Shown here one piece after another: positions 21,967-34,004 of a stretch of DNA of 64,000 bases; position 1 is the stretch's first letter, and each line of letters starts with the position of its first letter. The notes below the pieces were generated by a model. It ran no database searches, was not told the origin of the DNA, and was given only the letters and a program-made list of their open reading frames with translations. Source of the stretch: Corylus avellana (taxonomy: Eukaryota > Streptophyta > Magnoliopsida > Fagales > Betulaceae); contig NC_081551.1 in assembly GCF_901000735.1 (NCBI RefSeq), positions 15,126,906 to 15,190,905 on the forward strand, read 5' to 3'. Both the position numbers and the translations under genes were made by a program.

Positions 21967-23589
21967 ATATTGCTAGTCCTTTAGCAATACAAAGCTAACA
22001 ACAAAAGTGAAAAACAGAGAACAAAAAGATAAATCCATCTTTCATGGGATGTACGGTTGCATTTAGCATATGCAACAAGCCTTTTAAACCTCTAGGAGTC
22101 TCCTAGAGGACGAGTGAAGTCTCGTGTGAGTTTTCCAGAAATGTTACCCACAAACATCATGCACAGCTCATGTTATCCTAGAAATTAAAGTATCACTTCA
22201 AGATTATGATTTTCATTCATAAGCAAGCTTAAAACGATGAACTCCATCTTCACAATGAATTGGAATCTCAAAGTGCAATTACTTACAAAGGACATGCTAA
22301 AACGTCACAAGTTTGAAAACAGCGTAAAGTGAACTAGCACAAAATTATGAGGCTTCCAAATCTTTCCAATGTGAAATGTCTCCATATCTCAAAATTCATT
22401 GAAATTCCTATTAGAATGAACAACAATGGCATATTTCTTTTTCTCTTCTTTTTTTTTTTTTCTTTTTTTTTTTTTCTTTGGTCAGGTTGTACAATGTTTG
22501 GTTCCTTTAAGCTTTCTAATTGACCCTTGTAGCGAGTGTTAAGTCAATGACTCCCAAACTGGATGGTTTTAGGGCATTAGGTGTAGAGACACCCCTAAGG
22601 ACCTACTAACTCGAGTGAAAAATGCTACAAAACCAAACTAACCATGACATTGATCAAATCAACATTTTTCACCTTTTAACGTGAACACTCAATGCTTTAA
22701 GGCAAGAGGTTCAGTTACTCAGTGAAAAGCCATCAATGATCATTTATTTCACTTCTTTTTTTTTCTTTCTTTTTACAATATATATGCCACAGTGTCATCT
22801 AATAAGTCATCCAATTTCATCCAAGATGCAGAAACACACATATCAGACCTCATGTCATACCTCACAGATTATGTGCTAATTTGCTTGTGTGATCAGATCA
22901 AACATATGATTTTTTAACTATCCTCAACAAGTAACCAAACTAACAAATTCACTCATCAGATCATGTGTTCAAAATTTTAAGCTCACTAATGAATTCAAGC
23001 CACAATTCTTTTAGATCAACTTAAAATTTTAGGGCAAACATGAACATGCATAATTTTTTTTTTTTTTTTTCTACTAAACAAACAAATAACTTGAAATTGG
23101 GACAAAGTGTGTGAACAATCATGTGTGCCCATACCCCCCAAACTTAAATGACACAGTGTCTCCAATGTGTCTAAATAAAAGAAAGAGTGTACCTAGGAGA
23201 TGGTCGACATGATCTTGGAAAGCATGGCTCATAGCACACCCCCAAACTTGAAGTGAAGCACACTTGTCCCTGCAAAATAAGAAAATACACAAACAAGTAA
23301 AAAGAAACAAAACTAAAGATAAATAAAAATAAAAATAAAAAATTATCTTAAAACACACTAAACAAAATAAAAGGATAGACTATGGGGTGCCTCCTATGAG
23401 TGCTAAGTTTTACGTCTTCAGCCAGACGGTAGTCCCTACTCAGTGCTATCCAGAAGTAGAGTGCCAGATGGTGGTGGTAGACGGCTAAGTATGGTCCGCA
23501 TCAATTCTTCCAAGGTAGCTAGTCATTGATCCATCAATGCTTTATCTTCCCGAGCTTCCCTTCTTTGATCAGCCAATTCTCTTCGAAGG
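21967..23589 (-). other. 3' non-coding region of element A
   Basis: No coding sequence. It is related to 28965-30240 in element B: shared strings include ctttaagctttctaattgac, gactcccaaac, ggttttagggca and ccccaaacttaaatgacaca. It contains poly-T/pyrimidine runs at 22438-22480 and 23046-23072. Confidence 0.65.
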
Positions 23590-24861
23590 TGATAAGCGCC
23601 GAATACTGCACATTCAAGCCCCTTAATTTACATATGTTAATTCCTTAGCATTGTTATTTGTTTGATTTTTTTTTTTTTTTGTGTTTCAGGTCTCGTTTGA
23701 CAAACCATTGGAAATTAGGCTTAAAAGGACAACAAGTTGAGCATTCTGGATCTAGGATCGATCACAGTACTCCTGGGATCGAGCGCACTGCGCTCGAGCG
23801 TCTGTGGCCAAGGATCGAGCGCATGCCTGCGCTCATGCACACAAAAGCTAAGCTCGAGCGCACAAGACCTCGGATCGAGCGCACTCGGGCGTGTACAGCA
23901 CGGCAACAATCCTTTTCCAGCATGGACTTGGTTTTCAGTCTCCCAATTGGACTGGGAAACTGACTTCCAATTTTCTGAGGATTTCTAGGGTTTTAGGGTT
24001 TTCCAAATTCCTATAAATAGGGCTCTAAACATTGTAAACAGACACACCGCTTTCTAGAGCAAAATTCAGTAAAATTGTTTTTTGAGCATAGAAGATCATA
24101 AGCAACTAAACCCAATTGTGGGGTATTGATGTAACCCTTTCCAAGCACAATGGTTTGATTGCATTTAATTTCTAGTTTTTCAATTTATGCATGTTGATTG
24201 TATAACTCTGAGGATTGCTACAATTGATTTTTGTTCTTCATATTAAATGCAATTGTTTTTAATTCCAATTCAATAATAGTAAAATTCTTATCTTGTCGTA
24301 GAAATTATTTTACTATTATTGAACTCAAATCATTCTTATTTTCTGTGATTATAAGAATGATGGTTATACAATGGTTCTTAATTGGCACGTAATCAATAGG
24401 GTTAGATAGACCATACCTAGGAAAGACGGATCGTACTACACCCTAGTTTAGTGTAATTTAGGTAGACGATCCGTGCTAACCGAAGATGGGTTATGATATT
24501 CCGTTGATTGCATGAATTTATTTTTATATGTTTTCTTGTTTAAATTATAACATGCAAAGAAAGAATTGCTAGAATTAAATATGGTTATCCATTGATGTGC
24601 GGATAGTGGTGAAATCAATACCCTACTCTCTCTCTCATATATTTACTTCCTTTATTTTCGTTTATTTTATGCACTTTAAATTCACACAAACAAATCACTC
24701 TCTTTTAATTAAGTTAACTTTGATCTTTTAATTTTGATAATTAAAGCCCTGCAATCCTTGAGGTTCGACACCCACTCTGTAGCCGTATCCTACAAAGATT
24801 CGTCCTATTGCGAATGGTTATTTTTATTATTGATATTTTTGGTCACAAAAATACCACATCA
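23590..24861 (+). mobile_element. Solo LTR D
   Basis: 1272 bp starting TGATAAGCGCCG and ending CCACATCA, flanked by a perfect 5-bp target duplication GAAGG (23585-23589 and 24862-24866). There is no internal region, so it is a recombinational solo LTR, inserted in the + direction into element A. TATA box ctataaatag at 24011-24020. The 3' part has the 'gaggttcgacacccactctg' and 'gattcgtcctattgcg' type ending seen in plant gypsy LTRs. Motif block with GATCGAGCGCA copies at 23755-23890. Confidence 0.88.
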
Positions 24862-24895
24862 GAAGGCATGCCATCTCTTCACTAAGGGAGCAGTA

Positions 24896-25828
24896 CTATG
24901 CGGCTTGAAAAATGATTGGGGACTCCTCCTCCTCTGCTGCTGCCGGCTCATCTTTGGCCATTGGCTCGGCCTCACTCTCTTCTTCACCAGCTGCTGGTGC
25001 TGGGAGTACCCGGGGCATATGGGAGCTGCTCTTATTCCATTGGCGAATGCCAAATATAGGAGTAGTAGTAACTAGCTCGTCTGCTGTGGTGACCTTGATG
25101 CCCTTTTTTCGAAGAATATGCGTGATGAGGTATAGGAAAGGCAACCCTCATGAATGAGTGGACTCTCCTCCGCCAATGTGTACTCCATTCCAGAATTTAT
25201 GAATTTGGTTCCAAAAAATGTCGGGAATGGAGTACCAGGCATCCTTGTGGAAGACGTAGAGGGTCTGGAGAAATTGATCACGCCTCTGAGTTTTGTGTCC
25301 CAAGGGGAAGGCATTGTGGTGCAATATGGAGTCCACAAACCAAAGCCTTTGGGGTAACTTGGATCGGTTGCTAGCATTATGGTGGGCATTTGCATATTGC
25401 CCTTGGCACATGTCTTCAATGATTTCCCCCACATAGAATCGGGGCAGTTGCTCGGCAAGATGTGCCGCTTCTAGAGGGTGCTCTTCATTGCATTGAAGAC
25501 TTGTTGTAATGTCGGCCCTGGTCACGTCAATAGCTTGGCCTTGCACCTTTGAAGAGAGAGCGGCCAAATTGTTGCAGTCATAGGGAAGGTTGGCATAGAA
25601 TTCAACTACCAACCTCCAGCAGGCAGTGGAGGTGACTGGTTTGAACAGCTTCTTGAGCCACCTTCGCTTGAACTCGGCGACCGCCCATTTAGTCGCCACA
25701 AGATTTTGGAAGTCTTCGCAAATGGCGAAGATGGTCTTAAACAACAGCTCCCGCTCTCCAACAGTGGACGGGGGAGAAATAGCTTGGCCCTCGGACCCCC
25801 GGGATGATGAAGCACGGGTTCTAGGCAT
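24896..25828 (-). pseudogene. Second ORF of element A, putative plant transposon domain
   Basis: Starts MPRTRASSSRGSEGQ at 25828. The conserved core includes RRWLKKLFKPV, LVVEFYANLPYD, VQGQAIDVTRADI, LPQRLWFVDSILHHNAFPLGH and IPDIFWNQIHKF. An in-frame TGA lies at 25150-25148. Beyond it the same frame continues GLPFLYLITHIL, as expected for the family, to 24896 and ends in an acidic stretch. It resembles the 'putative plant transposon protein' domain that accompanies some gypsy-like elements. Its function is unknown. With the stop it is about 226 residues, read through about 310. A Leu/Glu/Arg-rich heptad-like tail appears in another frame beyond, split by solo LTR D. Confidence 0.6.
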
Positions 25829-26387
25829 ATTGAGCTTGATTGGGGACTTTTATCGAACAGTTGGTGTGCACTGGAGATGGTCAACTTTACAACACAAGGA
25901 AAACACCGCTCAAAACCCCCTGCAAAACACAAAAATCCAACACAGAGTGATAATGTCGGCGGATAGACACCCACATCGTGCTAAAAATTGAAAAGAAAAG
26001 TGAAGGTGGGGGGGAGGGGTCGGAGTCGGGATGTCGATGGGATGTAATGCGTGAGATGTGATAAAGGTGATAGCCGTCGGGTAGGATGGGGCCGTGCAAG
26101 TGCTGGTGCGGTGCGGTGCCGTGGTGGTGGTGGTTGAAGTGGTGCAAAATGGTGTAGGTGTGTTAGTAGAAAAGGTGGCCGAAGTTGGGTGTTTTGGGGA
26201 ACTTGTACGGCGCTGTGAGGGTGTGAGGAGGAATAGGGGGAAAGTGACCTAAAATAGGTCATGTGCCCTGCTGTCCAAGTGCGCTCGATCGCATTTGGGC
26301 AAGGGTGTGTGTGTGTGGGTGATGTGCGCTCGATCGCACCCAAGGTGCGTTCGATCGCACTAACAGAATGTTAAGGCCATCATTCGG
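25829..26387 (-). other. Leader region of the second ORF of element A
   Basis: On the minus strand this is C/T/A-rich with many CCAC/CATCAC runs and no convincing coding sequence. Four TGCGCTCGATCGCA-type motifs lie at 26280-26405, about 450-580 bp upstream of the ORF start. It may be an internal promoter or leader. There is no trace of pol between gag and this ORF. Confidence 0.5.
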
Positions 26388-27770
26388 TTACTGCGCTAGA
26401 TCGCATACTTGTTGCAATTGACTGTAGTAATAGAAAGCTTTTTTTTTGAATGCATAATGTTCAACAATGAAAAAGTAAGACACATGTAAAGTAAGAAATT
26501 GATATGATGAAAAACAAGAGAAAAAAAATGTACTGCCTTCAATGGCCTCAATACCACTATTTTGAGTAGATGCGTTTGAGCTCCTGGATTGCTCAAACAC
26601 TTCTACTTCTGACTGTAATGCCTCTAGTGTGAAGAGCTGCACTTGAGCTCTACAAACTGTAGCTCAAGTGCCCTTGGTGGTGTAGGAACAGGACCTCTGA
26701 GAACTGTGGCTGCTTTCAGTTGCTGATGACTCCCTGGGTTAGGTATTGTTTGAGCTGAAAATTCTCCCTGCTTCCTCTCACGTAACTCCTTTGCCATCTG
26801 ACCCATTTGCACTTCCAATCTTTGGATTGAATTGTTTTTGATCAGCCGTGAATTGCTGTTGTGAGGTCACCAGGTTGCGTATCATATTCTCCAGTTGGTT
26901 CAACTTTGACTCTTGAGTTGGTTGGCTTCCTTGTTGGGGCCCCTTCTGTTGTCCTTGATTATTACTCCAAGAGAAATTTGGATGGTTGCGCCATCCTGGA
27001 TTGTAAGTGTTAGAGTATGGATTGTTCTTGTAGGAGTAATTGTTTTGTCCCACATAATTCACCTCTTCTTGCTCTGCAAATGAAGATAAGGGACACGTCT
27101 CAGTAGTGTGATCTAGATGGGAACAAATAGCACATACCTATATTGGTGTGTCCTGTTGCAGAGGTGAGATTTTCTGAGCAGTCATGGCCTTGACAATCAT
27201 GTCCAACTTCTTTTCCACAGCGGCCATCTAATTGGGAGATCCCCCATTGAGGTTTACTTCATACATGCCCTTGCTTTTGACTCCTCTCCTTCCTCTAGAG
27301 CAGAATTGTTGGGAATGTTCACTTAATGTTCCAAACAGCTCCATTGCTTCCTCACTACTTTTCTCCATAAGTGTTCCTCCACAAGCTGAATCAACCATCC
27401 CTTTGTTAGTATCATCTTAACCTTCATAGAAAACTTGTACTTGATCATCTTGAGGGATGTTGTGATGTGGTCATTTTAGAAGCAATGAATTGAAGTGATC
27501 CTATGCCTCGAAGAACAGATCTCCATCTCGTTGTTGGCACATTTGAATTTCCCTTTTAAGTTGTCTTGTCTTCTGGGCTAGGAAAAACTTTTTAAGAAAC
27601 TTGGTGGCTAATTCTTTCCAAGTATGGATAGAATCTGCAAGCAAAGAATTATACCACAGTTTTGCATTATCTTTCAAAGAGAAAGGAAAGAGGATTAACC
27701 TGAATCTCTTTGGAGTTAGGCCCTGGACATGTTGCAACTTGCATAAATCAAAGAATTTTTTACGATGCAA
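26388..27770 (-). pseudogene. gag of element A, middle and C-terminal parts
   Basis: 27770-27501 reads as the capsid domain (LTPKRFRLILFPFSLKDNAK, WKELATKFLKKFF). 27062-26778 holds the family-typical YSNTYNPGWRNHPNFSWSNN, then a Gln-rich linker and ESKLNQLENMIRNLVTSQQQF. A shifted frame at 26818-26624 continues MGQMAKELRERKQGEF. Several frameshifts separate these pieces. The N-terminal part is on the far side of element B at 33732-34004. Structural protein of the particle, not intact. Confidence 0.75.
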
Positions 27771-27797
27771 GTTGGGATCCTCAGTAGCTGTGCCTCT

Positions 27798-28952
27798 TGA
27801 TGTACAAATTTAATTGTACTCGCAAGCGCACGAGTCGTGTGCAATGTAGCGTGTGTGCAAGTGCGAGGCCGATCCACAAGGAATTGTGTTGTGTAAACCA
27901 ATTTCTATTTAAACCAACTCTATTTTAACCTAGTTTCGAAGTTTGTCGTGCATTTGAAATTGAAAACAAAAAAAAAAAAAACTAAAAACAAAAGGAAATA
28001 ATTAAAAGATAAAAAGGGCACTAAGGTTTTCAGAATCCACTCACTAAATTAAAGCATACATTCTCATGTGTTTGTTCATACATCCGACAAACAATTAAAA
28101 CCTATGCATGTTCTATTGTTCCTATTGAATGATTCAATGAATCCATCCATTTTACAAATAATAATGCATATCCAATTTAGTTCAAAAGATCCAATGTATC
28201 CATGCTTTGCACAAAAGACAATGGATACCTAAAGTAAATCAAAAGATGCACAGTATCCGTCAGATGAAACACAATGAATATCCAACTTCGGCACAATCAA
28301 ACACAATTTTGTCACATAATTGAATTGAAACGAACATACGTTACATTAAGGTCAGAATTGTATCAACAAAACATCAAAATAATTCGAGTTTCAAGCTACG
28401 AAAACCCAAAAAACACGAAAAACGACCAAGAACGGCACCCCCGGTGCGTCTCTCTGCGTTTACAATGGAAAAGAATGATATTTATAAGCTAATTTTAGGA
28501 TTTTAGCGCTGCCAGGTCGGCCGAGTGCGCTCGATCGCACTCGTGCAACATGTATGTTACTGCACAGGGCGCGAGTGCGCTCGAGCACACTTTCAGTCGG
28601 AATTAGCCTACTCTTGTGAAACATGACTTTGTAGATCTTTGAGTCAGCTTTCTAATAACACTAAGATCACCTCAATCCGAGCTATACAACTCAAGATATG
28701 GCCTTTTTTGTGGGACTCGTCGAGTGCGAATCATCGCTCGATCCCAATTTGCTGCCAATGCTCCGTGAAGTGTCTTAAGCCCCAGAATTAAAGGAATGAG
28801 GTGCAAATATCATCTTAAAGCCACATTTTCCTCTTAACGACCTGCAAATCACTAAAACACCAAAACTAACCAAAATATCAGAAAATAATAAAGCTAAAGG
28901 CTTAGCAAATGCAAATTAAGGGGTCCAAATATGCAATATTTTCCACTCATCA
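27798..28952 (-). repeat. 3' LTR of element B
   Basis: Direct repeat of 32407-33702 with a shorter motif block. TATA-like tatttataag (minus strand cttataaata) at 28479-28488, with TGCGCTCGATCGCA at 28526-28539 and a variant at 28576-28589 just upstream of it. Contains the phrase 'atgcatatccaatttag' and related AATGNAT repeats at 28150-28280. Confidence 0.88.
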
Positions 28953-30390
28953 AATACCTCCAAACTTACATTTTGCTAGTTCCTTAGCAAAACAAAAATG
29001 AAAAAGAAAATGAAAACAAGAAACATATGTCCGCTGTTCTGGGAGAGACGATTGCATTTAGTATATGCAACAAGCCTTTTAAATCCCTAGGCATCCCTAG
29101 TGGACTAGTGAAGTCTCGTAAGGGTTTAACAGAAATGATACCCACAAACATTTTTAGCACTATGCCATTGACAAACAGAATTTCCACACAAACACATGGT
29201 TCTCACATCATGAGCAGGTTTAACAAAGTAAACACCACAATCAAATCATCAAGCCAACCACAAATCATTCAACTCAAAGGTGGAAATTTGAGACAACACC
29301 TTTGAGACAACACAAACTCCAACAGGTGCAAAGTGAGACTAACACAAAGTTAAGTGGCTTCAATTTTTCTCAAAGTTTGGTGTACCTCAAAATTCATATG
29401 AATTCACACAGATGAAAATACCAAAGGCTTAGATCAAGACATGCATTTTATATATATATATATATATTTGGTGTAGGCTGTGTAATGTTCGGCTCCCTTA
29501 AGCTTTCTAATTGACCTATGTAACAAGTGTTGGGCCAGTGACTCCCAAACCAAATGGTTTTAGGGCACTAGATGTAAAACATCCCTAAGGCTTAATTACT
29601 CAAGTCAAGAAAGGCTACGGAACTAAACTAGCCATACAATCAACCAAATTGAATTTTTCATCTTTTTACGTGAACACTCAATGCTTAGTGAGGCATAAGG
29701 TCCGGTTACTCAATGAAAAGCTCAAACTGATGATGACACCTTTTTTTTTTTTTTTTTTTTTTTTTATCTATCCCCAAGCCAAGGTTTCATCAACACTTCA
29801 TCCTACAAATCGCAATGCACATGCTAATCAATCCAAATCTCATACCTCACAGATTTTATGTTAGTGTGCTTGTGATAATCAACTCAGACATGTGAAGTCT
29901 CTATAATCCACCAAATGAGTCAAATGACTCAGATTTCTAATGACATGTAGTGTTCAAAAAGTTAAACATACTAATGACATGCAAACCACATTTATGATGT
30001 AACTCATGCCCAATTAACAACATAGCACAATATATATATATATTTCTAACAAAACAAACAGATAAAAAAACAAACAAAAAGACAATGTGCGTTTCCGCAC
30101 CCCCAAACTTAAATGACACATTGTCCGCAATGTGGCAAGAGATATAATACCGTGGGATGAGGAACCGGAGTGTGCAAAAGACTAGGGCGTCCCCCAAACT
30201 TGAACACCAAAACACCTGTCAAAATCTAACAGCAATATTTCCTCATCAAAACAAACATCAAAAGATTAATTGCTATTCGAGACAAAAAATGAAATGACAA
30301 GAAATGAAGTGACAAAAAGGAAAAGAAATAAAAAATAAAGTGCATAAAATAAACAGGAAGAAAGAAGACCTCACTTTTCCCGATCATTTG
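28953..30390 (-). other. 3' non-coding region of element B
   Basis: Related to 21967-23350 of element A. It contains a mutated polypurine tract next to the LTR (aagtttggaggtatt on the minus strand), a TA run near 29450-29465, a poly-T at 29743-29766, and two internal G-run motifs near 30101 and 30192. No coding sequence. Confidence 0.6.
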
Positions 30391-30409
30391 GGTGTCCAAC
30401 CAATCCCTT

Positions 30410-31663
30410 CTACCCTTTCTTCTTAAGAATTTGATATCCCTCTGGAAGGATGTTTCGCCATCTTATGTAGCCAACTTGCTTGCTCCGAAGGATCTTTTTG
30501 GGATGATGGTTCCTAGGTTTGCTCGCTTGTTTGCAAAGATCCTTGAGAGTCTTGGCATAAAATGGCTCTTTGAGACATTGAATAGGTGGAGCTTGGGGTT
30601 CATGGAGTGTCTCAAGAGGGATTGTGACGAAGGAATGAGCTTCAGTACTCACTTCCTTGTCATTGGACAGACTTGGAGTTGGTAGGGGATCAATTTGCTC
30701 AACTTGCTCATCTTTTTCTTTCTCCTCATGGTTACCCACAATGAAAGGCTCAGCTGCTAATGAGGGTGAGTTAGGGAATGATATCTCAGTGATTTCTCCA
30801 TTCTCAGTTCGCATCTTGGGAGTGGAGCCCAATAAAGCATCAACTTGCTCAAGTAACTTGTCAAGGTCTAGGTCACATCCAAATTGAGCAAAACACTTTT
30901 CCAATGGGTCCTACTTTTCCAATGGGTCCTCCAGACTTGGCTCATCAATAGTCTCCTCAACAATTTTCCTTCTCCCAATTGGGGTGGTGGCTTGGACATG
31001 CTCATGATAAGGATTGCTGGAATCATCCTCATCAATCATATAGTGCCTTTCAGCCATCAACAGACTTTGAAGCTCTTCCTCCTCTATTCTAGTGAGCTCA
31101 GCAACTAAATGACCAAGCTGTCCTTCCAACTTTTCAATTGCTTGAGTGTTGGCCATGGCTGCATTCTTCACTTCATTTATGGCTTGGGAGTTGACCATGG
31201 TGGCAATTTTAAGATCTTGCAAGGTTTGGCCATTAGACTGTATGAACGCTTTGATAGTGTTTTCCAATGATAAATCTTGCGGAGGATAATTGCAGGGTGA
31301 AAGGGTAGAGGATTGGTTGTCGAACTGCGGATATTCAAGATGATGCAGTTCATCAAATTGGGGAGCATAATTTCCCGTAGCATTAGCTTGCCACAAGAAA
31401 TTAGAATGGTTATTCCAGTCTGGGGTGTAGCAATTGAAATTTGATTCCGACCCCGGACTGGAGAAGTTGGTGTTCATTTCTTCATGTGAAAAATTGAAAA
31501 ATTGTCCCCAGGATGGACAATTACCTGAACTATGATAAGGGTTAGAGCAGTATGAACAAGGTCCATGTGGGTGAAAATGGTGAGGATAGTTGGTAGGAGC
31601 GGGTGTCCTACAACTACGGGTAGCATTAAAATTACCTAAAGGAAAATTCATGCTTACCCTCAC
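30410..31663 (-). pseudogene. gag of element B, C-terminal half
   Basis: Opens near 31663 and includes a CCHC zinc knuckle CSYCSNPYHSSGNC (C-x2-C-x4-H-x4-C), a WNNHSNFLW segment matching the WRNHPNFSW of element A, then a helical stretch with repeated NTQAI/NSQAI (ATMVNSQAINEVKNAAMANT) and an acidic end. After a frame change near 30905 the last part runs to 30410: LETLHEPQAPPIQCLKEPFY, KTLKDLCKQASKPRNHHPKK. No protease or polymerase follows. Packaging protein fragment. Confidence 0.7.
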
Positions 31664-31734
31664 TCTTTAAACAAAACACAATTCCACATGAAACATTAAC
31701 CAAATATAATTTTGTTTTTCTAAATAAATTAAGA

Positions 31735-32400
31735 TAAACAGATAAAAACAAACAAAAAGACAATGTGTTTTTCCACACCCCCAAACTTAAATGACACATT
31801 GTTCCCAATGTGGCAAGAGATACAATACCGTGGGATGAGAAAACTTGAGTGTGCAAAGGCCAGGGCGTCCCCCAAACTTGAACACCAAAACACTTGTCAA
31901 AATCTAACAGCAATATTTCCTCATAGAAACAAATATCAAAAGATTAATTGCTGATAGAAACAAAAAGAAAATGACACAAAATAAAATATAAATAAGAAAG
32001 AAAGAAAATGTTTAGAAATTAAAATGGAGAAAAAATTTTACAGTGCTTTCCCCAATCATTTGGATGTCCGACCAATCCCTTCCACCCTTTCTTCTTAAGA
32101 ATTTGATATCACTCTGGAACGATGTTTCGCCATCTTATGTAGCCAACTTGCTTGCTCCGAAGGATCTTTTTGGGACGATGGTTCCGAGGTTTGCTCGCTT
32201 GTTTGCAAAGATCCTTGAGAGTCTTGGCATAAAATGGCTCTTTGAGACATTGAATAAGTGGAGCTTGGGGTTCATGGAGTGTCTCAAGAGAGATTGTGAC
32301 GAAGGAATGAGCTTCAGTACTCAGTTCCTTGTCATTGGATAGACTTGGAGTTGGCAGGGGAACAATTTGCTCAACTTGCTCTTCAATTTGTTTCTTGCTT
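31735..32400 (-). repeat. Direct duplicate of 30050-30720 within element B
   Basis: The block from the G-run motif (ccccaaacttaaatgacacattgt) through the gag C-terminus (CLKEPFYAKTLKDLCKQASKPRNH on the minus strand) occurs twice, about 1.68 kb apart, with roughly 95% similarity by eye. The distal copy ends abruptly at the 5' LTR, so the primer site and the start of the internal region were replaced. Confidence 0.85.
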
Positions 32401-32406
32401 TCAATT

Positions 32407-33702
32407 TGATGTACAAAGGATTGTGACATTGATTGTACTCGCAAGCCCACGAGTCATGTGAAATATAGCGTGTGTGCAAGTGCGAGGTCGATCCACAGGG
32501 AATTGTGTTGTGTAAACCAATTTCTATTTAAACCAACTCTATTTTAACCTAGTTTCGAAGTTTGTCATGCATTTGAAATTGAAAACAAAAAAAAAACTAA
32601 AAACAAAGTGAAATAATTAAAAGATAAAAAGGGCACTAAGGTTTTTAGAATCCACCTCACTAAATTAAAGCATACATTCTCATGTGTTTGTTCATGCATG
32701 TTCTATTGTTCCTATTGAAAGATTCAATGAATCCATCCATTTTAAAAATAACAATGCATATCCAATTTAGTTCAAAAGATCCAATGTATCCATGCTTTGC
32801 ACCAAAGACAATGGATATCCAAAGTAAATCAAAAGATGCACAGTATCCATCAGATGAAACACAATGAATATCCAACTTCGGCACAATTAAACACAATTTT
32901 GTCACATAATTGAATTGAAACGAACATACATTACATTAAGGTTGGAATTGTACGAACAAAACATGAAAACATAAAACTAATCAATGGTGAGGCTTCATCT
33001 TCAACCTTAGTTGAAGATTTAGCCTCCCATGACAAAAGAAATCATAAAGAAACTAAATTACTTCATTAAAATTAAAAACTTACAAAATAATTCGAGTTCC
33101 AAGCTACAAAAACCCAGAAAACACGAAAAACGACCAAGAACGGCGCCCACGGTGCGTCTCTCTGCGTTTACAATGAAAACAAATGATATTTATAAGCTAA
33201 TTTTAGGGTTTTAACGCTGCCAGGTCGGCCGAGTGTGCTCGATCGCACTCTAGGTGCGCTCGATCGCACTCGTGCAACATGTATGTTGCTACGCAGGGCG
33301 CGAGTACCCTCGACCGCACTAAATGTGAGCTCTAGCGCACTTTCAGTCGGAATTAGCCTACTATTGTGAAACATGACTTTGTAGATCTTTGAGTTAGCTT
33401 TCCAATGACACCAAGATCACCTCAATCCGAGCTATACAACTCAAGATATGGCCTTTTTATTGGGACTCATCGAGTGCGAACCATCACTCGATTCCAATTT
33501 GCTACCAATACTCCATGAAGTGTCTTAAGCCCCAGAATTAATGGAATGAGGTGCAAATATCACCTTAAAGCCACATTTTCCTCTTAACGACCTGTAAATC
33601 ACTAAAACACCAAAACTAACCAAAACATCATAAAATAATAAAGTTAAAGGGTTAGCAAATGCAAATTAAGAGGTCCAAATATGCAATATTTGCCACTCAT
33701 TA
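32407..33702 (-). repeat. 5' LTR of element B
   Basis: Direct repeat of 27798-28952, longer by about 140 bp (for example an extra segment near 32960-33080). TATA-like tatttataag at 33187-33196. Motif copies at 33234-33247, 33255-33268 and degenerate ones to 33339, immediately upstream of it. The outer end reads catta instead of catca. Confidence 0.88.
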
Positions 33703-33731
33703 CCTCTGAAGTGGGTCAATGCATTAAGGAT

Positions 33732-34004
33732 TTAAGGAGAAATATAATAGCTACCTTCCACCTTTGGTTGATTTGCTATGCATGAGGGTTGCTGGAGGTT
33801 TGCTGGAACGAATGCCTGCTTCATCGGTCTCCGTACCGGTGGTGGATTTGCCTCTAATGGTCTTGGCCCAATTGGATTCTCTTGCAAATTTTTCATCTCA
33901 ATTTCTTCCTCTTCTTCTTTGTCTCTAGGTCGTTGTCGAATTGTCCGTTCAATTTTAGGATTGAGTGGAATGACGGTTGAGTCTTGAGATCGACGACCTT
34001 GCAT
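33732..34004 (-). pseudogene. gag of element A, N-terminal part
   Basis: ATG at 34004, then QGRRSQDSTVIPLNPKIERT, a charged stretch (RPRDKEEEEEIEMKNLQ) and a Pro-rich segment ending SYYISP. It is separated from the rest of gag (27770 downward) by element B. Motif copies of the TGCGCTCGATCGCA type lie 60-130 bp upstream. Confidence 0.65.

Larger units (their letters stand above)
27798..33702 (-). mobile_element. Gag-only LTR element B, nested in gag of A
   Basis: LTRs 27798-28952 and 32407-33702 with ends TGATG...CATCA (one end changed to TTA). Perfect target duplication CCTCT (27793-27797 and 33703-33707). Same minus orientation as A. The interior encodes a gag protein and no pol. No primer site lies beside the 5' LTR. 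Instead, a second copy of the gag C-terminus abuts it. The 3' non-coding part resembles that of A, so the two families are related. Confidence 0.85.
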
